From Pomphorhynchus laevis (Eukaryota > Acanthocephala > Palaeacanthocephala > Echinorhynchida > Pomphorhynchidae), in contig WNNJ02000153.1 in NCBI GenBank assembly GCA_012934845.2, positions 47,685 through 111,684 of the forward strand: a stretch of 64,000 nt of DNA, read 5' to 3'. Shown one piece after another: positions 12,201 to 24,750 of the stretch. The notes beneath the pieces are model-generated. The model was not told where the DNA came from. It did not search any database and saw only the letters and a list, made by a program, of their open reading frames with translations. Position 1 is the stretch's first letter. Every line of letters begins with the position of its first letter. Made by a program: the position numbers and the translations under genes.

Positions 12201-12790
12201 GATATTAGTGACAATAACGTAACGATCGCGAGATGGAAAGCGTCTCCGTAAAGGAGGATGACTGGCGTGAGTGGGTGGGATCATGATAGAAGGGCTGACA
12301 GTTCAGGATTTGGAGTGAGTTTGTTTGACGACAGGAGACAGAGGATAAATATAATATAGATTGTTGCCAGCGATCTGCTGAATGGTTATGAGTGGAAAGA
12401 TCGTGGATCGTGGATGTTGGTGGAGGTTATTTTGATTGATGGATGCAGGTTATTGAGAAACGAGACAGAAGGGACGAGACGGTGAGTGTGTTGTGGAGTG
12501 AAGATGACATGGGATGGGAAGTGTATATGGTGACAGGATCAGTGGGAGGAGAAAAGACATTGGAAACAATGGGATAGTTTGAGTGGACTTGTTGGATGTT
12601 GATATATGATTATGTGAGGTGTTGCGGGTTAATTTGTTTGCACAAAATCCACATAGGAAGTCTTCTTTAGACTTACTGTTGTCGCTGGCGATTGTTGTCC
12701 AGATGCTGCAGTCGTGTGTCGAACACTGTACTTGCAGTTAACCATAGCTGGTGTTGGTCGTGGCTGTTTTATTAGGTCCTCTCAGTAGTT
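9280..12790 (-). mobile_element. CR1/L2-like LINE, long but decayed copy (copy A)
   Basis: The stretch has markedly higher GC content than the flanks and encodes, on the - strand in broken frames, an apurinic-like endonuclease followed by a reverse transcriptase. Endonuclease end: around 11270-11070 the translation reads PTRLLGGELDTINVP and later SNHGLSDHFIVTL, where the SDH triad end is diagnostic. RT: 10502-9930. The 3' terminus is defined by a GCATTTGCC end (complement of GGCAAATGC at 9280), shared with copies at 16244, 17855 and 21583. The 5' boundary is approximate. Many stops and shifts mean it is inactive. Confidence 0.8.
9930..10502 (-). pseudogene. CR1/L2-like LINE reverse transcriptase fragment
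   Basis: An open stretch of 190 codons on the - strand carrying the RT palm: motif A as YLDLSSAFDMVDH, motif B as GISQGSVLGPLLF, and catalytic motif C as VIQYADDILIYAH. The order and spacing are those of CR1/L2/jockey LINEs. The frame is cut off from the upstream fingers and downstream thumb by stops and shifts, so this is a relic of the ORF2 protein of copy A rather than a working gene. Confidence 0.85.
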
Positions 12791-13200
12791 TATCAGGCCA
12801 GCAATTGTGTTACATATAATTATTTCATAATAATGCATGATATATTATATATAATTTATATTATATAATATATGTTAATTAATTGACTGCGAACCATTTC
12901 CGATAATATAAGAGTGAATTTATCATTATGATATTTCGACTGTACTTATCAGTCATTTACAATCTGAAAATAAAGGAAAAATATGCTAATCGAATTTAAA
13001 TAAAATTTATGTAATTTCGCTATCAGATGCAATTGATTTCTTTCTGAGAAGCATATCGCGATACTTAGTAGTTTCTTACTCATATCCTTGCATACGTCTT
13101 GTAGAGGGAGTTTTAAAGACTAATTATATGGATTTCCTTGTATTATAGGAAAGTTAGATATTTACAAAGATTCCATAATGCGTCTACGTCCAAACTAAGT
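12791..13200. other. Intergenic, no recognisable feature
   Basis: AT-rich spacer between the CR1/L2-like LINE and a Penelope-like fragment. Nothing recognisable is seen. Confidence 0.5.
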
Positions 13201-13206
13201 TTAGTT

Positions 13207-13258
13207 TCATAGGATGATGGTGCTTTCAAAATCAGTCTCTATAACATGATTGAAGATT

Positions 13259-13294
<36 letters not shown>

Positions 13295-13831
13295 AGATTG
13301 TACTTATGTTGGTAAATTCTCTTTCTTAAGCCTTGTTTAGTTTGCCCAACATAAGTTTTCTCCCAATCTGTACACGAAATGGGATATACTATGCATTTTG
13401 AAGTTGTTACTGGTTTTGGTTTAAAAATGCCAGAGTTTATCAATGTCTTTGAAGTATTGTCTTAGATTGCACCAGAATTTTAAAGCTAATGTCTTCAATC
13501 GTATGTTTACAGTATTATTAATTAACGTTGAATTTATGTACTTAATATCTTCTTATGCTGTCAACGTTCAAGATACGTGTATTACTTTAATCACGATTTT
13601 TGATGCCTTTTTAATCACCCATTCAGGATATTGGCATTTCTTTAATATGCGATTTATTCGCTCACTATCTTTCTGTCTATAATCCCTATTATTGCTTATT
13701 GTCAGATACCTTCTGAACAAAGAACACGCCGCTGAAATATTGTATTCATCTGCGATGGAACACGCGCATTGCAGATGGATACAAAAATTAGACAGCGAGT
13801 TCTTTGTTAATTTTTTAATTGAAGATATTTA
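13207..13831 (-). mobile_element. Penelope-like element fragment: RT thumb and GIY-YIG endonuclease
   Basis: On the - strand, 13443-13207 encodes KCIVYPISCTDWEKTYVGQT followed by KQGLRKRIYQHK, a clear GIY-YIG nuclease core (IVY...YVG) with the paired Cys residues typical of PLE linkers, then FNHVIETDFE. Just upstream on that strand, 13682-13560 reads RINRILKKCQYPEWVIKKA, matching the thumb region of PLE reverse transcriptases. A TA-dinucleotide run at 13262-13292 is expanded inside the GIY-YIG coding part. Frames are broken between the parts, so this is a relic. The RT catalytic core is absent. Confidence 0.8.
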
Positions 13832-13860
13832 AATCATTCATTTCCTCGAATTTAGCAAAT

Positions 13861-14075
13861 GCTAATTTATAGGAACAAAGGAAAATCAAATACTTAAGGA
13901 TTATTTGATATTTCAACGGCAACTGTCATCATCAGGAAAAAAGAAATTGTTACAGTTTTGTAACAATAAGTTTGGTCCCAAAACTGTAAAAAAATTCCTT
14001 ATGATGATGGCCGTTACCACTAAAATATTGAATAATCCTTTGGTTTTTGATTTTCCTTTGTTCCTATAAATTAGC
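13861..14075. mobile_element. Foldback MITE, family M1
   Basis: Inverted arms start with GCTAATTTATAGGAACAAAG on the left and end with CTTTGTTCCTATAAATTAGC on the right. The arms pair with few mismatches to a centre near 13970, and each inner arm holds a CATCATCAGGA/CTTATGATGATGG block. There is no coding capacity. A related family (M2) with a similar TATAGGAACGAAGAA end is found at 47.8 and 49.9-50.4 kb. Confidence 0.8.
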
Positions 14076-15384
14076 ATATTTTAATTTTTTAATTGTTTAT
14101 TAAATGATTGCTGCTCTTAGTAATCTGTAAGGTAATTGCGAACTAATTTAGCGTGAAGAAATTGAACGACTCATAGGTGCAGAAGGAACTTATAGGTCCA
14201 TGCTCTCAGCAAGTATCCAATTTATTAATAGAGATGACGACATTTGTAGAAAACTGGTAATTTTTAACTTAAAATGATTAATTGAACCTAAAATATTAAT
14301 TTTTTAATTGTTTATCAAATAATTGATGTTCTGAGTAATCAGTCAAGGTAATATTCGTCGCAAAGCGTTAAAGGTAAAAATACTTATGATAAAAAATACT
14401 CATTTTAATTTCCGTTTACGCTTTTCTATTTTTTTATCATGCAGCCCAATTGGTATTGGGTTCAAAAATACTATTGAATGAAAATAATCATTTATATTTA
14501 ATTTCTTGGATTCGTAATTATCCCAAGTTGATAAAATCATGATTTCCATTGTCCTTAATTATATGACGATCTGAAACTTGGTACTGAGGACATCGAATTT
14601 ATTAAATGTTCAAATGTTACTGCATTAATAATCAGACTTCATATTTAAAATGATTTATTTTACATTAAATTCTAAAATTTAATCTTATATTATAATAAGA
14701 ATTTATTTAATATTTTATTATCTCTTTTGAAAATTCAATTTTTAAATAAAACCAGCTCAAAATGTAAGTCCCATAACGGGCAAAGACGTTTCAATCCTCC
14801 ATTTAAGAAATATCTGGTATGCTGCAATCATTTACCCGGCAACTCGACAGCGAGGATAGTGCAGTGTGTTTACTCTACGAGGATCGCAGAATTGCTATCG
14901 TCGACTGTTAGTTCTACGAATTGCTTTTTAAATTGCCCTGCGTTATTTCGATTTTATTTTTAAAACTTAATCCGCAATTGTTGACTAGCAAACAAGATAA
15001 TATGAGCAACATCTTTATTCAAATTTACGAAATGTTTTAAACTCAATTAATTTGTTGTCGCCTAATTTGGATATCGTCTTAATTTGATATAATTGTCATT
15101 CCCGTCATTTTCCGTAACTCTATTATATTCTAATTAAGTGAAATAATGACTTTATAATCCAAAGTTAAACTTGTGATTCATATGGATATCGTACCAATTT
15201 GATATAATTGTCATTCCCGTCATTTTCCAAAAACCTATGATATTCCGATTTGGTAAAAATAATGGCTTTATAATCCAAAGTTTAACCCATGATTCATTTG
15301 AATATCGTCTCAATGCCATAAAAATATCATTTCCGTCATTATCCGAAAACCCTATAATATTCTAATTAAGTAAAGATAATGACA
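14076..15384. other. Intergenic, with diverged short repeats
   Basis: There is no convincing gene. From 15070 to 15440 and again at 15720-15890, a motif containing GATATAATTGTCATTCCCGTCATTTTCC recurs four to five times with spacing of roughly 115-120 bases, together with TTATAATCCAAAGTTTAACTTGTGATTCAT. This is a diverged tandem minisatellite into which a LINE RT scrap is embedded. Confidence 0.5.
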
Positions 15385-15459
15385 TTATAATCCGAAGTTT
15401 AACTTGTGATTCATGTGGATATCGTGCCAATTTGATATAATTGTCATTCCCGTCATTTT

Positions 15460-15625
15460 CCGAAAAATCGTTGATGTAGATATTAAACTAAGTGGGACTA
15501 AGGATACAGCCTTGTGGAACACCTTGAGTGAGATAAAACCATTCAGAAAGAGACTCACCAACTCGCACAGCAAAGGAACGTCTACTTAAGAATTCACGTA
15601 TCCAGAGACAATCTGGATACGGATT
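15460..15625 (-). pseudogene. LINE reverse transcriptase scrap
   Basis: The - strand reading FLSRRSFAVRVGESLSEWF then YLTQGVPQGCILSPT and FNIYINDF spans the stretch before and over RT motif B of a jockey/R1/CR1-type LINE. One in-frame stop falls after SPT. No other part of the element is next to it. Confidence 0.8.
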
Positions 15626-16243
15626 GTCTTATCTAGAATTACAGATTCTCAATTCTTTGAGAATCCGTAATTTCCAATAGTAAATATTATTAATTATTAA
15701 TTAATTAATAATTATTAAGTAAACATAATGACATTATAATCCGAAGTTTAACTTGTGATTCATTTGGATATTGTCTCAATGCGATAAAATTGTTATTCCC
15801 GTCATTTTCCGAAACCCTATAAAATTCCAATTAACTTGTGATTTATATAGATATCGTCTCAATGTGATTAAATTATCAGTCTCGTTATTCTTAATTATAT
15901 CAGAAGTTGATACTAAAGTATATTCATGGTACTTGAACAAATACATCGAGCTTATTAAAAATTCGAATGTTATTGCGTTCATAATCAAAATACAAAACTT
16001 GTTCACCAGCATTCAATTAAAAAAGTTTAGATATCACAAATATTGTTATTTATACATGACTGGCGTGCGTTCTTGTTATGACTCACGGATTAATTGATGC
16101 ATTCAATAAAACCCATCATGTTGATTTAATCGATACTAAGTTCTAACGGTCAGAAATCATTTTCGGAAGTGGGTCTTCACCCGACTTCGACTTGGATCTA
16201 TGACTTTGGTGTGTAGTTGATTAAAAAAAGAATTATTTTTACT

Positions 16244-17190
16244 TGGCAAATGCGTGCCGCCGCAACTTTACATGACCACAACAAAAACATCTAAATCATG
16301 TTTCGAGGAGATGGGTACAGAGGCGGCATTTAAATGCAATAAAGGAGGGAGCGCGGTAGACGTCGAGTGGGAACTGATTCCAAGCGAGTGGTGCGATGAC
16401 GAGGAAGGATCGGAGACTGTAGTTGTTAGAGTAATTGGGAACGTAGAGTAAGAGGAAATTACGGGAAAGCAGTGATAGAGAGGTAAGAGGAGTGTCGTCT
16501 AAGAAAGGGAGGTTGATGAACGATGGGGAACCGACAGCGATGAGACGAAAAGTTACGAGAAGAAGGTGGAGTTGTACGCGGATGTGGATGGTGGATCAGG
16601 AGAGTTGGGCAAGATATGTGGATGTGTGGTCAAAGCGACGGATACTAGGAGCACTCGAACGGCGGAATTGATAATGCGTTTTAGGAGTGGGATTATGGAT
16701 TTTGGATAATTGGCGAAAAGGCTGAGGCAGTAATCGATTTTAGGAAAAAGAAGCGATGCAAGAAGATACATATAGGAATGGAAGTCGTTAAGGGGCGTAT
16801 ACGACGGATGTTACTGAGAATTAAGTTAGACGAGGGGACCTTGTCGCGGACCAGAGTTGAAGGGAAATGTGATCATCGAAATGGAATCCTAAGAAAGTGA
16901 GATTGTAGACTACGGGAATAATTGATGATGCGAAAGATAGGGGGAGGAGATATGTTAGGCTGATGGGGGAGGATCTACATTATTTTAGACTTGTCTGGGT
17001 TTAGAACAATACGAAGATGAGAGAGACGTTGGTGGATAAAAGAAATACAGTTGGGGGCAGAAATTGCGATATCGTGTATGCTATGGTCGGGTGCATGAGC
17101 ATATATGAGGATGTCATCGACGTATTGCATGACGTTAAAGGAGTAAGGTTTGATAAACGGAGAGAGATCGCCGAGAGAGATTGCCGAGTA
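16244..17190 (-). mobile_element. CR1/L2-like LINE, 5'-truncated copy B
   Basis: Shares the GGCAAATGCGTGCCGC 3' terminus and long stretches with copy A (for example the segments around 16290-16450 and 9330-9500). The - strand frame at 16771-16553 (FPKIDYCLSLFANYPKSIIP) is the RT C-terminal region. It is about 950 bp long, consistent with 5' truncation during reverse transcription. Confidence 0.85.
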
Positions 17191-17599
17191 GTTTACATAC
17201 TCAAATTCGATCTTTTAAACTTTCTAGAGTAAAACAAAATTACATTCTGGGTTTCAAATAAGCTTTTGCAATAATCCATGAAACATTCGCATTTCTGGAT
17301 TATGCCCATGTCGAAAATCTACACATAATGTTACACATTTTATAGGGTTCTGCAGATATTATTACAACGAGGGGACTTAGAACGTGTGTCATATTTGTAG
17401 CGGCCGTCTGTTAAAGCATCATATCTTAATCTAAACTTAGTATAAGCAGAGTATGATAATATAAGAAACCCGTCAATATTATATATCGACTTATATAAAT
17501 CATTATATATCGACTTCCAAAGGAACCGAAAAAAATTAATAAAATTTATATTAAAAAATAATTTTATTTATTTAAAAAAAATAAAATTTATTTATTCAA

Positions 17600-17810
17600 A
17601 TACATGCCAAAAAACTATTCAGGCTGATTCAAAAAAAAACAAAAAGAAAAACAAAAACAAAAAGCAAATAGTCATTCAACGGGTCGTAGCTAAATAAGAT
17701 AGTTCAGTAGAGCTGATGAATGGCGACGATCAGGAAGGACTTAATCGGTAGCGAATTCCACTTTTAAATTCCGCTCCTTGGTAGTCTAAATATTTCGTTT
17801 CATTTTCAAA
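17600..17810 (-). pseudogene. LINE ORF2 C-terminal tail fragment
   Basis: The - strand reading at about 17790-17690 is KWNSLPIKSFLIVAIHQLY, the conserved WNxLP tail of CR1/jockey-type LINE polyproteins. The A-rich stretch at 17623-17665 lies at its 3' side and may be part of the element's tail. Confidence 0.6.
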
Positions 17811-17854
17811 AAATGAAACAAATTATCAAGAATAATAATACAAATTTATTTAAC

Positions 17855-18215
17855 GTGGCAAATGCGTACAAGCTGCACGCTTACAAGTCCACTAACAAAA
17901 ATGAAAAAGTCAAGCAGATAAATTGTTTAAATAGGATCGAATTTGGCGTTTGAAGCACGACAGGGAAGTTGATTGGCGTATATGAATGGGCAGATGATTC
18001 CACGATAGAGGAGCAGCCACCAGGAAAGAGCGAGAGTTTAAGTTTGAAACGTTTCTTAAATTAGAAAAATTGATAGTCCATTTCATCTTTTACAGACGCG
18101 ATCAAGTCGTAAAATTTTTTTCGAGACTTTGAGCGATACTTCATACACAGTTCGTGTCCATATAGCATTGATAGGCCACGAAGGCGGAACAGTTGCTTTA
18201 ATTAATGGTTAGGCA
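17855..18215 (-). mobile_element. LINE 3'-end fragment sharing the GCATTTGCC terminus
   Basis: Begins at GGCAAATGCGTACAAGC, the terminus also seen in LINE copies A-C. Around 18210-18040 the - strand holds MLYGHELCMKYRSKSRKKF, a diverged copy of the tail also found at 18375-18590. It is a composite of LINE 3' material with no intact ORF. Confidence 0.6.
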
Positions 18216-18374
18216 CACTAGCGACATTCACACCCGTGTTATATATTATTATCATATAATAATATTATAATCAGATTTTATAATCGTTTATTAAAAGTTG
18301 AAGCTCATAGGGAAGCTTTACATCGAAGTAAATAAAAATAAAAATAATAAACAAAATAAAATGAAAAAATCACC

Positions 18375-18590
18375 AAGAATTCAAGATTTTAGGTTTGAAA
18401 TGTTTCTTGAATTGTGCAGCAGTACAACTGTTGACCACCCAAGGCAATTTTCCATTTCATCGTTTACAGACGCTATCAACGATAATCGTGCAATTTGTTT
18501 GAGACTTTGAGCTATACTTCATACACAGCTCGTGTCCACGTAACATTGGGGAGCCACGAATACGGAACGTCTGCTTCAATGGATTGTTAT
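18375..18590 (-). pseudogene. LINE ORF2 C-terminal tail, second copy
   Basis: The - strand reads GHELCMKYSSKSQTNCTIIV then CKRWNGKLPWVVNSCTAAQF, the WNxLP...FKxxL signature that closes CR1/jockey-type ORF2 proteins. It is about 365 bases from a homologous fragment at 18030-18215, suggesting a local duplication or independent insertions. Confidence 0.7.
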
Positions 18591-18596
18591 TTATAG

Positions 18597-19345
18597 TGAC
18601 AAATGCACGCATATGCGCCCTTACAAGCCCACGTAAAAGAAAAAAAACCAAGTGCGCATATGCGCTTTTCAATGTGTCGGGAAGGATGTTGAGTCGTTTC
18701 GTTAAAGAGGTATGAAAAAATGCGAGTTCGACAAGATGTTGAGAGAATACATTTCTTAATTTATTGTGGAACGGAAGCCATAGTGCAGGATTGTAGACGT
18801 TCCTGGAAGCGACGAGGAAGAACGGACGTTATCTGGCAAAGATGTTTGGCAAACGCAGGGACTACCACACCCAGATCTGCAATTAGATGATCAAATTCAA
18901 TAGATCTTATATTCAACGCATTGAGTCTATTAGGATCATGTTAGTAGCGAATTACCGGAACCAAGTGCGTGGCTCTCTTCGAAATGCTTTCGAATTCACT
19001 CAATTTTGATTTTTATTGAGAATGTATGGCCTGAAAGCATAAATCATATGTAATTTTAAGATACTTGCATGTGCAATGCGTAATGCCCTAGGCTCATGTC
19101 GTCCAACATTTCGTCAGAGGAAGCCTAGAGTTCTACGGCATTTAGCCACAATTATAGAACTGTGATGACGAGTTTACCAGTTTGCCGAGATCACAACACC
19201 TAAATCATTAAAATAATTTACCGACTCGATACTGTAAGAACTGAATACATTGGGAAGGAAGAGTAGTCGAGAGTGATTAATTATCAAATGCTTACATTTG
19301 CTCACATTAATGACTAGGCCGTGTTATGAACACCATTAGCTGACC
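18597..19345 (-). mobile_element. LINE RT C-terminal region (copy D)
   Basis: The - strand at 19345-18770 reads, in broken frames, NGLVINVSKCKHLIINHSR, then FNDLGVVIS, then AKCRRTLGFL. This is the standard order after the YADD motif in jockey/CR1-type RTs (N-G-L...K-C-K, D-L-G-V, A...L-G-F). The 3' side at 18600 (ACAAATGCACGCATATGCGC) again resembles the shared LINE terminus. Several stops and shifts are present. Confidence 0.75.
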
Positions 19346-20774
19346 TTATCCTAAAAAATGAAGGATGTGATTTTATGAAAATGTATAATAAAAATGTGTG
19401 ATTTTTTGTTCTTTTTAGCTAGAAAGGTATCTTAGATCCATCACGTGTTAGGATCGATAAAAAAACTTATTTTTGCCTCAATAATGTGTTGTATTAAAAT
19501 GTTGTACAAAATTGTTGTACAATGGTTCAAAACATGAATGCTCATGAAACTAATGTATCATATTAGTTTCAGAATTATTTTTCGAAACTTAACTTTCAAT
19601 CGATCACGATCCTTATTGATGTATCTTATTTCTTAATGCATAATTGCTCTTTATTATATTTATTTTTAAATTGTATAATTAATGTATTTAATTGAAGTTT
19701 AAATTTAATAGGTTTTTTAAAATTTAACTTTGGTTTTCTTTTAGATTTGTATTTGCATTGGTGTATTAACCGAGACAGATTAAGTTTTTTTATGGATAGT
19801 TTAAGTATGAATTTAAAAATGTTTTTTATTAAAGTTTTTTTTATTATTTTCCATAAATTGAAACACTTTAAATGTAAATTTGAAAGGCCTTTTTGAGAAC
19901 TAATTTTGAGATAGAAAGTTCAACATGGAAGGTCCACATAAATGGTGAATAGCAGACATTCCCGATAATAAGCAATACTACGTAAAACATATCGCCATCA
20001 ATGTTCTTTTATTTTGCTGCTAACTTATAAATAGGAACTCGTTTTTCATCCCTAAACAGAAAATGTGGAAATTTGATTTGATGTCCTTTGATTTGAACCA
20101 CAGATAAAATCTAATCGTCAGGGCTTCTTATATTATATTGTCACGTATCAATATACGCCGAAACGATAATGAACATTTTACGACAAGGTTGACATCTAAA
20201 CATCACGCTTTGTAAAGCAAAAAAGATGAAATCATCAACCAGCATCATCATTCTTGAAACATCGTTAGTCGTTGAGTTTTCGCAAGTTCACGTTAGTTTT
20301 TGTTGATGACACAATTGCGGCATCAATAAACACTTGAAAGGTTAACATCCTTGCTTAGAGGCATAATTTAAGTATTAAACTATTTTTAGAAGTCTTATTA
20401 TTTTCCCGATATTTAACAGATGTTGAAAACCGTCTATAACATTTCGATAGATCTAAAAAATGTGTACTGAATTTTAAATCAATCTTTGTTTACTAGATAT
20501 TCGAGTTGTTTAAATTATTTTAATTTTTGTAAACTTAAATTGAAGATGTTTTAAAATATCATTAAAATGTTTTTATGGCTTTTAAATATTAAATAAATAA
20601 ATTTTAATTACTGTAAATTGTTACTTAAATATACTCACAGCCATTGATATTTGCACCGAAAGCTTGTAATGCTATTAAAATACTCGCTACAATGTAAATT
20701 TTAATTTGTTTTAATTCTTTTTTTTAATATGATCACTTGTTTTTAATGGCTACTTGCCTTTAATATGGCATTTT
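19346..20774. other. Intergenic, AT-rich, no recognisable feature
   Basis: No splice-flanked ORF, RNA gene or repeat shared with other parts of the window was recognised. Confidence 0.5.
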
Positions 20775-21585
20775 GCCTCCAACTGTCTTTTTTCTATCTA
20801 CAAACGTCTCTCCATACTTCGTCTCGTTCTAAACCCAGACAAGTCCAAAATAATGTGGATCCTCACCCGTCAACTTAACATATCTCCTCCCCTGTATCTC
20901 TTGCGTCATCAATCACTCCCATAGTCCATAATATCCCTTTCTTAGACTTGCATTTCGATTATTACCTTTCCTTTAAACCCCTCGTCCGTGGCAAGGCCCG
21001 CTCCTCTAACTTAATTCTCCATTACATCCGCCGTATCCGCCTCCTTAACTTACTTTTCTGTACGTCTCTTCTTTCATCGCTTATTTTCCCTAAAATCGAT
21101 TACTGTCTCAGCCTTGTCGTCAATTCTCCAAAATCCATTATTTTACCCTTACAACGTATCATCAACACATCCGTTTCAGTGCTCCTAAGTCTCGGTCGCT
21201 TTGACTACACACTCACACATCTTGCCTAACTGGCCTGGTCCACAATCCACATCCACATTCAACTTCGCTTTCTCATAACTTCTCGTATCATCGCTGTCTG
21301 CTCCCCATCGTTCATTAACTTCACTTTTTAATTAACACTCGCCTCATCTCTCTCTATCGCTGCGTTTCCGATATTCCCTCTTACTCCACGTTCTAAATTA
21401 ATCCAACAACTACGGTCTCCGATCCTTCCTCGTCGCCGCTCCACTCGCCTATAATCAGCTCTCTCGACGTACGCCGCGCTCCCTCCTTTATTACATTTAA
21501 ATACCTCATCCGTTTCCATTTCCTCGACACATGACTTAGATTTTTTGGTGTGGCCATGTAAGCGAGCGTCGACACGCATTTGCCA
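20775..21585 (+). mobile_element. CR1/L2-like LINE, 5'-truncated copy C (opposite orientation)
   Basis: Matches the complement of copies A and B and ends with GCATTTGCCACGTAAAAATT near 21592. The + strand frame at 20948-21229 contains LIFPKIDYCLSLVVNSPKS, the same RT C-terminal region as copy B. Three copies of this family in 12 kb, in both orientations, show a recently abundant element. Confidence 0.85.
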
Positions 21586-21589
21586 CGTA

Positions 21590-22289
21590 AAAATTAATCC
21601 ATTTTTAAATCTAATGTAGTAAAAACTATATTACACGGTAATATGTCGTAAAAATGTACATGTTCTTTGTCGTAAAAATGTACATGCTATAGAAATTAAT
21701 AATTTAATTATTTTATTTTTATTTTAATATCACTTTTTTATCTAAATTATCACCCACATTTCCAAAGTCAAATAATAAAAATTGTCTGTGTAACATGTAA
21801 AAATGAACATTTTGATATGTTATTGTGCAAAGTTAATAAAAAAAATTATAAAGTCGTGTGAAGATAAAAACTGTTTTAAGCGTTAGTCATAATGATAAAA
21901 TGAGTCCACAACATCAATCAGCATTCTTTTTTCGTTCATATCTTGAGAGAGTAGTCGTTAATGAATCATAATACGTATTTGAATGTGATTTCCGTGTATA
22001 TCTTGACGTAACCCACAATCAGTATACACAAAAAACTGTATAAATAATTTTAGCGGGATGTTGAATTTTTACAATGAAATATTATACTTTGCTTCAAATT
22101 TACATTTATAGCATACAATTCAACCCGAATCTGGATATTTACTAAACATATTGTGTGACTTATTTTATAATTGTTAGTCATCTTAATATATTTGTTAACT
22201 TTCCTAAAATTTCAATGTATTTTACTCATGCAATTTAAAAATTTACGTATTTAACTCACAAACATTAAATTAAAAGTATTCATACTCAC
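21590..22289. other. Intergenic, AT-rich, no recognisable feature
   Basis: Contains a short duplication of GTCGTAAAAATGTACATG at about 21645-21690 but no gene or element. Confidence 0.5.
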
Positions 22290-24750
22290 TTATAGTCAAT
22301 AGTAATAATATACCATCTGTTTTTTCTCACAAAACATAATAATAAGGTTTTTCATAAATAATAAATAATATAAAGGGTTCATCGTCAGAAACAGAAAGAT
22401 AAAAGCTACAAAAACAAGAAGTAAACAAATCGATATAATGACACTGTTTAATCGTCTTACCTGACTCACGGTCTCAGGTCCAGAGGGATCTGAGCCCACC
22501 AGCCGAGCAAACACGCCGCTCTTCGACTGAACCACCCGGGGTCTTTCACCCCCCTCCTGAAGAGTCCAATCGAGGCGGACTATGCTGGGTAATCGAGAGA
22601 CGAAGAGCTTGAGAAACCTTAGCATTTGCTCTGGGGGACGTCCTCTAGAGAAGAAGACTAATCCTGAGATAGCCCAAATGCCCCAGAGGCGCACCTGAGT
22701 TTTCCCTTTCAATGGCAGATGCTGGGCCCATTTCAGAGCCCATCTAGCTCTCTTCAGGATACGTTTAAGTCTATCCAGGTATGCTTTCGCCGACCAATTC
22801 ACCGTAACGGTGAACCCCAGGTATTTTACTCGACTCGTGAAGAAGAGAGTGGTTGATTAGTCAAAATGGAGGAGAGCGCAGAGAGTGCTATTCTCTTAAG
22901 TTTTGCTTTGTTGCAGGGGCGCCATGAAAGACAACCACCTTCGATTTAGCGGAGTTTAAAATAAGATCGGACTTGGGTAACTGGTCTTTTAATCTTACAA
23001 AGAAACGGCTAATGTCCGAGACTACGTCTTTGCACCTGCGCCCAGAGAACAGGGATGTGGTATCATCAGCGTATACCACTAGACGTTTTTCGCGTCTAAA
23101 TATTTTAAAGAGTTCAATGGAAGCAGCAAAGAACAGGATAGGAGAAAGAGGGGATCTTTGGGGCACACCCGTAATAGGATAGAATTGACGCGCATCAGGG
23201 TCGTCTTCATAATATAATCGCTTGGTGTACAGCAGTATCTTCACCCTGTTAACAATTCTTGCAGGCAACCAAGGGACCTGAGAGAAGAGATGACAAAGGG
23301 AATGGAGATGCGGTCAAATGCAGCAGAAGAATCAAGAAAAACAGCCACAGAGAGTTGATGACTATTATCTGGTAGAACTGATGCACTTCACCTACAGCTG
23401 AATGGACCAAGCGACGTTTGACGACCCCATGGAAACTTGGTGGGATTAAATTTCGCCTACTTAAATGATCGTGGATTCTACTCGCAAGCACTTTTTCATA
23501 GATCGATACGAGGGAATTTTGAATCGATATGGGCCGCATGTCTTTAAAACATGAGACCGGATTTTTCTTAGGTAGAAATATACGTCTACTAATGTTGATG
23601 GCGGCCACATCAGATGGGGCGGCTAATATCATTGTTACGGCCACTTCTCTTCTTTGATCGGTTGTCAAAAGCTGACACACGAGAAGAATTTGGAGCGACG
23701 GATTTGGTGGTGCCTGGAATAGGCCCCCAGGAGTTAAGGATATCTGTGACAGATAAATCCCTACTTCTGAAGTCTCGCCAAGGCGGGATTGGCTGAGGTG
23801 ATGGAGGGGCTCCATAATTATGTAGGCATAGTGACTCCTCCAAAACTTTATCAAGACATATATTACCAATCCAACACAATGCCATATCCCTCCAACAAAC
23901 GAACTTCTTCTTGAATATCTTCCAGAAGGTTCACTTGGCTGGATTAAGGAAAGCAATGCTTGCCTTATCCTTACCCAGTTGGAACCTATATCTAGTGCTC
24001 CAATATTCTTTCGAGAGAACTTGTCTGGCAGAAGCAGATAGATTGGGAAAACGAAGCATATACGCTAATGTCTTGAGTTTTGTCGGGGTGGGACTGTATA
24101 CACGACCCTTATAGGTTGTCGAAAATATCGCGGTAGCTTGCGACGAGAGTAGGAATTAAATTCGGTTAGACTCTCATTACCAATTCCGGGGAAGCGTTGG
24201 ATAGCTGCCTGAAAGAAAGCCACTCTGATAGGATCAAAGTGGAATCACTTTGTAAGCAGCGTATCCTCCTCTATCCGCCAGCGAATCAAGTCATGAGAGG
24301 TGGACAGTTGTTGTCGCGACTGATCCGTACAGTGGGGTTTCAACAACCACCTCTCATGGTGCAGTAATAAGTCGAGGAGTGAATTTGATGATGTGCAACG
24401 AAAGGTGGAGACCGTGGTTTGTGAATAAGATAACCGTTCCTTGCTCTGCGGAGTGCTGCATTAATCCAACGACCAGTTCTATCGCTGAAATCACTAAGTA
24501 CCATTCCATAGCAGCTATCAATAATCCTATCCAGAAGGATCGGATTATTAATATCTAGAAGGATAGGATCACGGTTCTTATGAATATCACCTGCACGGAT
24601 TTAAACATTGGATGGACTGAGGCGTTTATCGTTCTTACAGAGTGAAATTACTAAACAAGAAAGGGCTTGACAAGAATAGTTGAGTAGAAGGGACGATCTT
24701 AAGGAGCATTTAACTAAGGCCAAGAGTCCTTGAGATAAAGAGGAGTGAGG
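22290..24750 (-). mobile_element. R1/jockey-type LINE, decayed (copy E)
   Basis: A GC-richer block encoding LINE ORF2 pieces on the - strand. 23956-23249 holds the RT fingers (KDMRPISIQNSLVSIYEKV). 23268-22888 holds the palm with GVPQRSPLSPILF and VVYADDTTSLFS. 22850-22296 holds the thumb (YLGFTVTVNWSAKAYLDRL). The 5' part (24740-23960) is badly broken. A related fragment lies at 59946-60480, colinear with 24060-24540 of this copy. Inactive. Confidence 0.8.
22888..23268 (-). pseudogene. R1/jockey-type LINE RT palm fragment
   Basis: Open for 126 codons. Motif B reads GVPQRSPLSPILFFAA (a glycine after GVPQ is replaced by arginine) and the catalytic motif C is VVYADDTTSLFSG. Downstream, LILNSAKSKVVVFHGAP corresponds to the conserved segment after the active site. 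The family copies DNA by target-primed reverse transcription; this copy is a relic. Confidence 0.8.

Noticed and set aside
13207-13443. A host GIY-YIG nuclease gene (SLX1-like)
   Set aside because: The Cys-containing context, the adjacent RT thumb sequence and the broken frame identify it as the endonuclease of a Penelope-like element.
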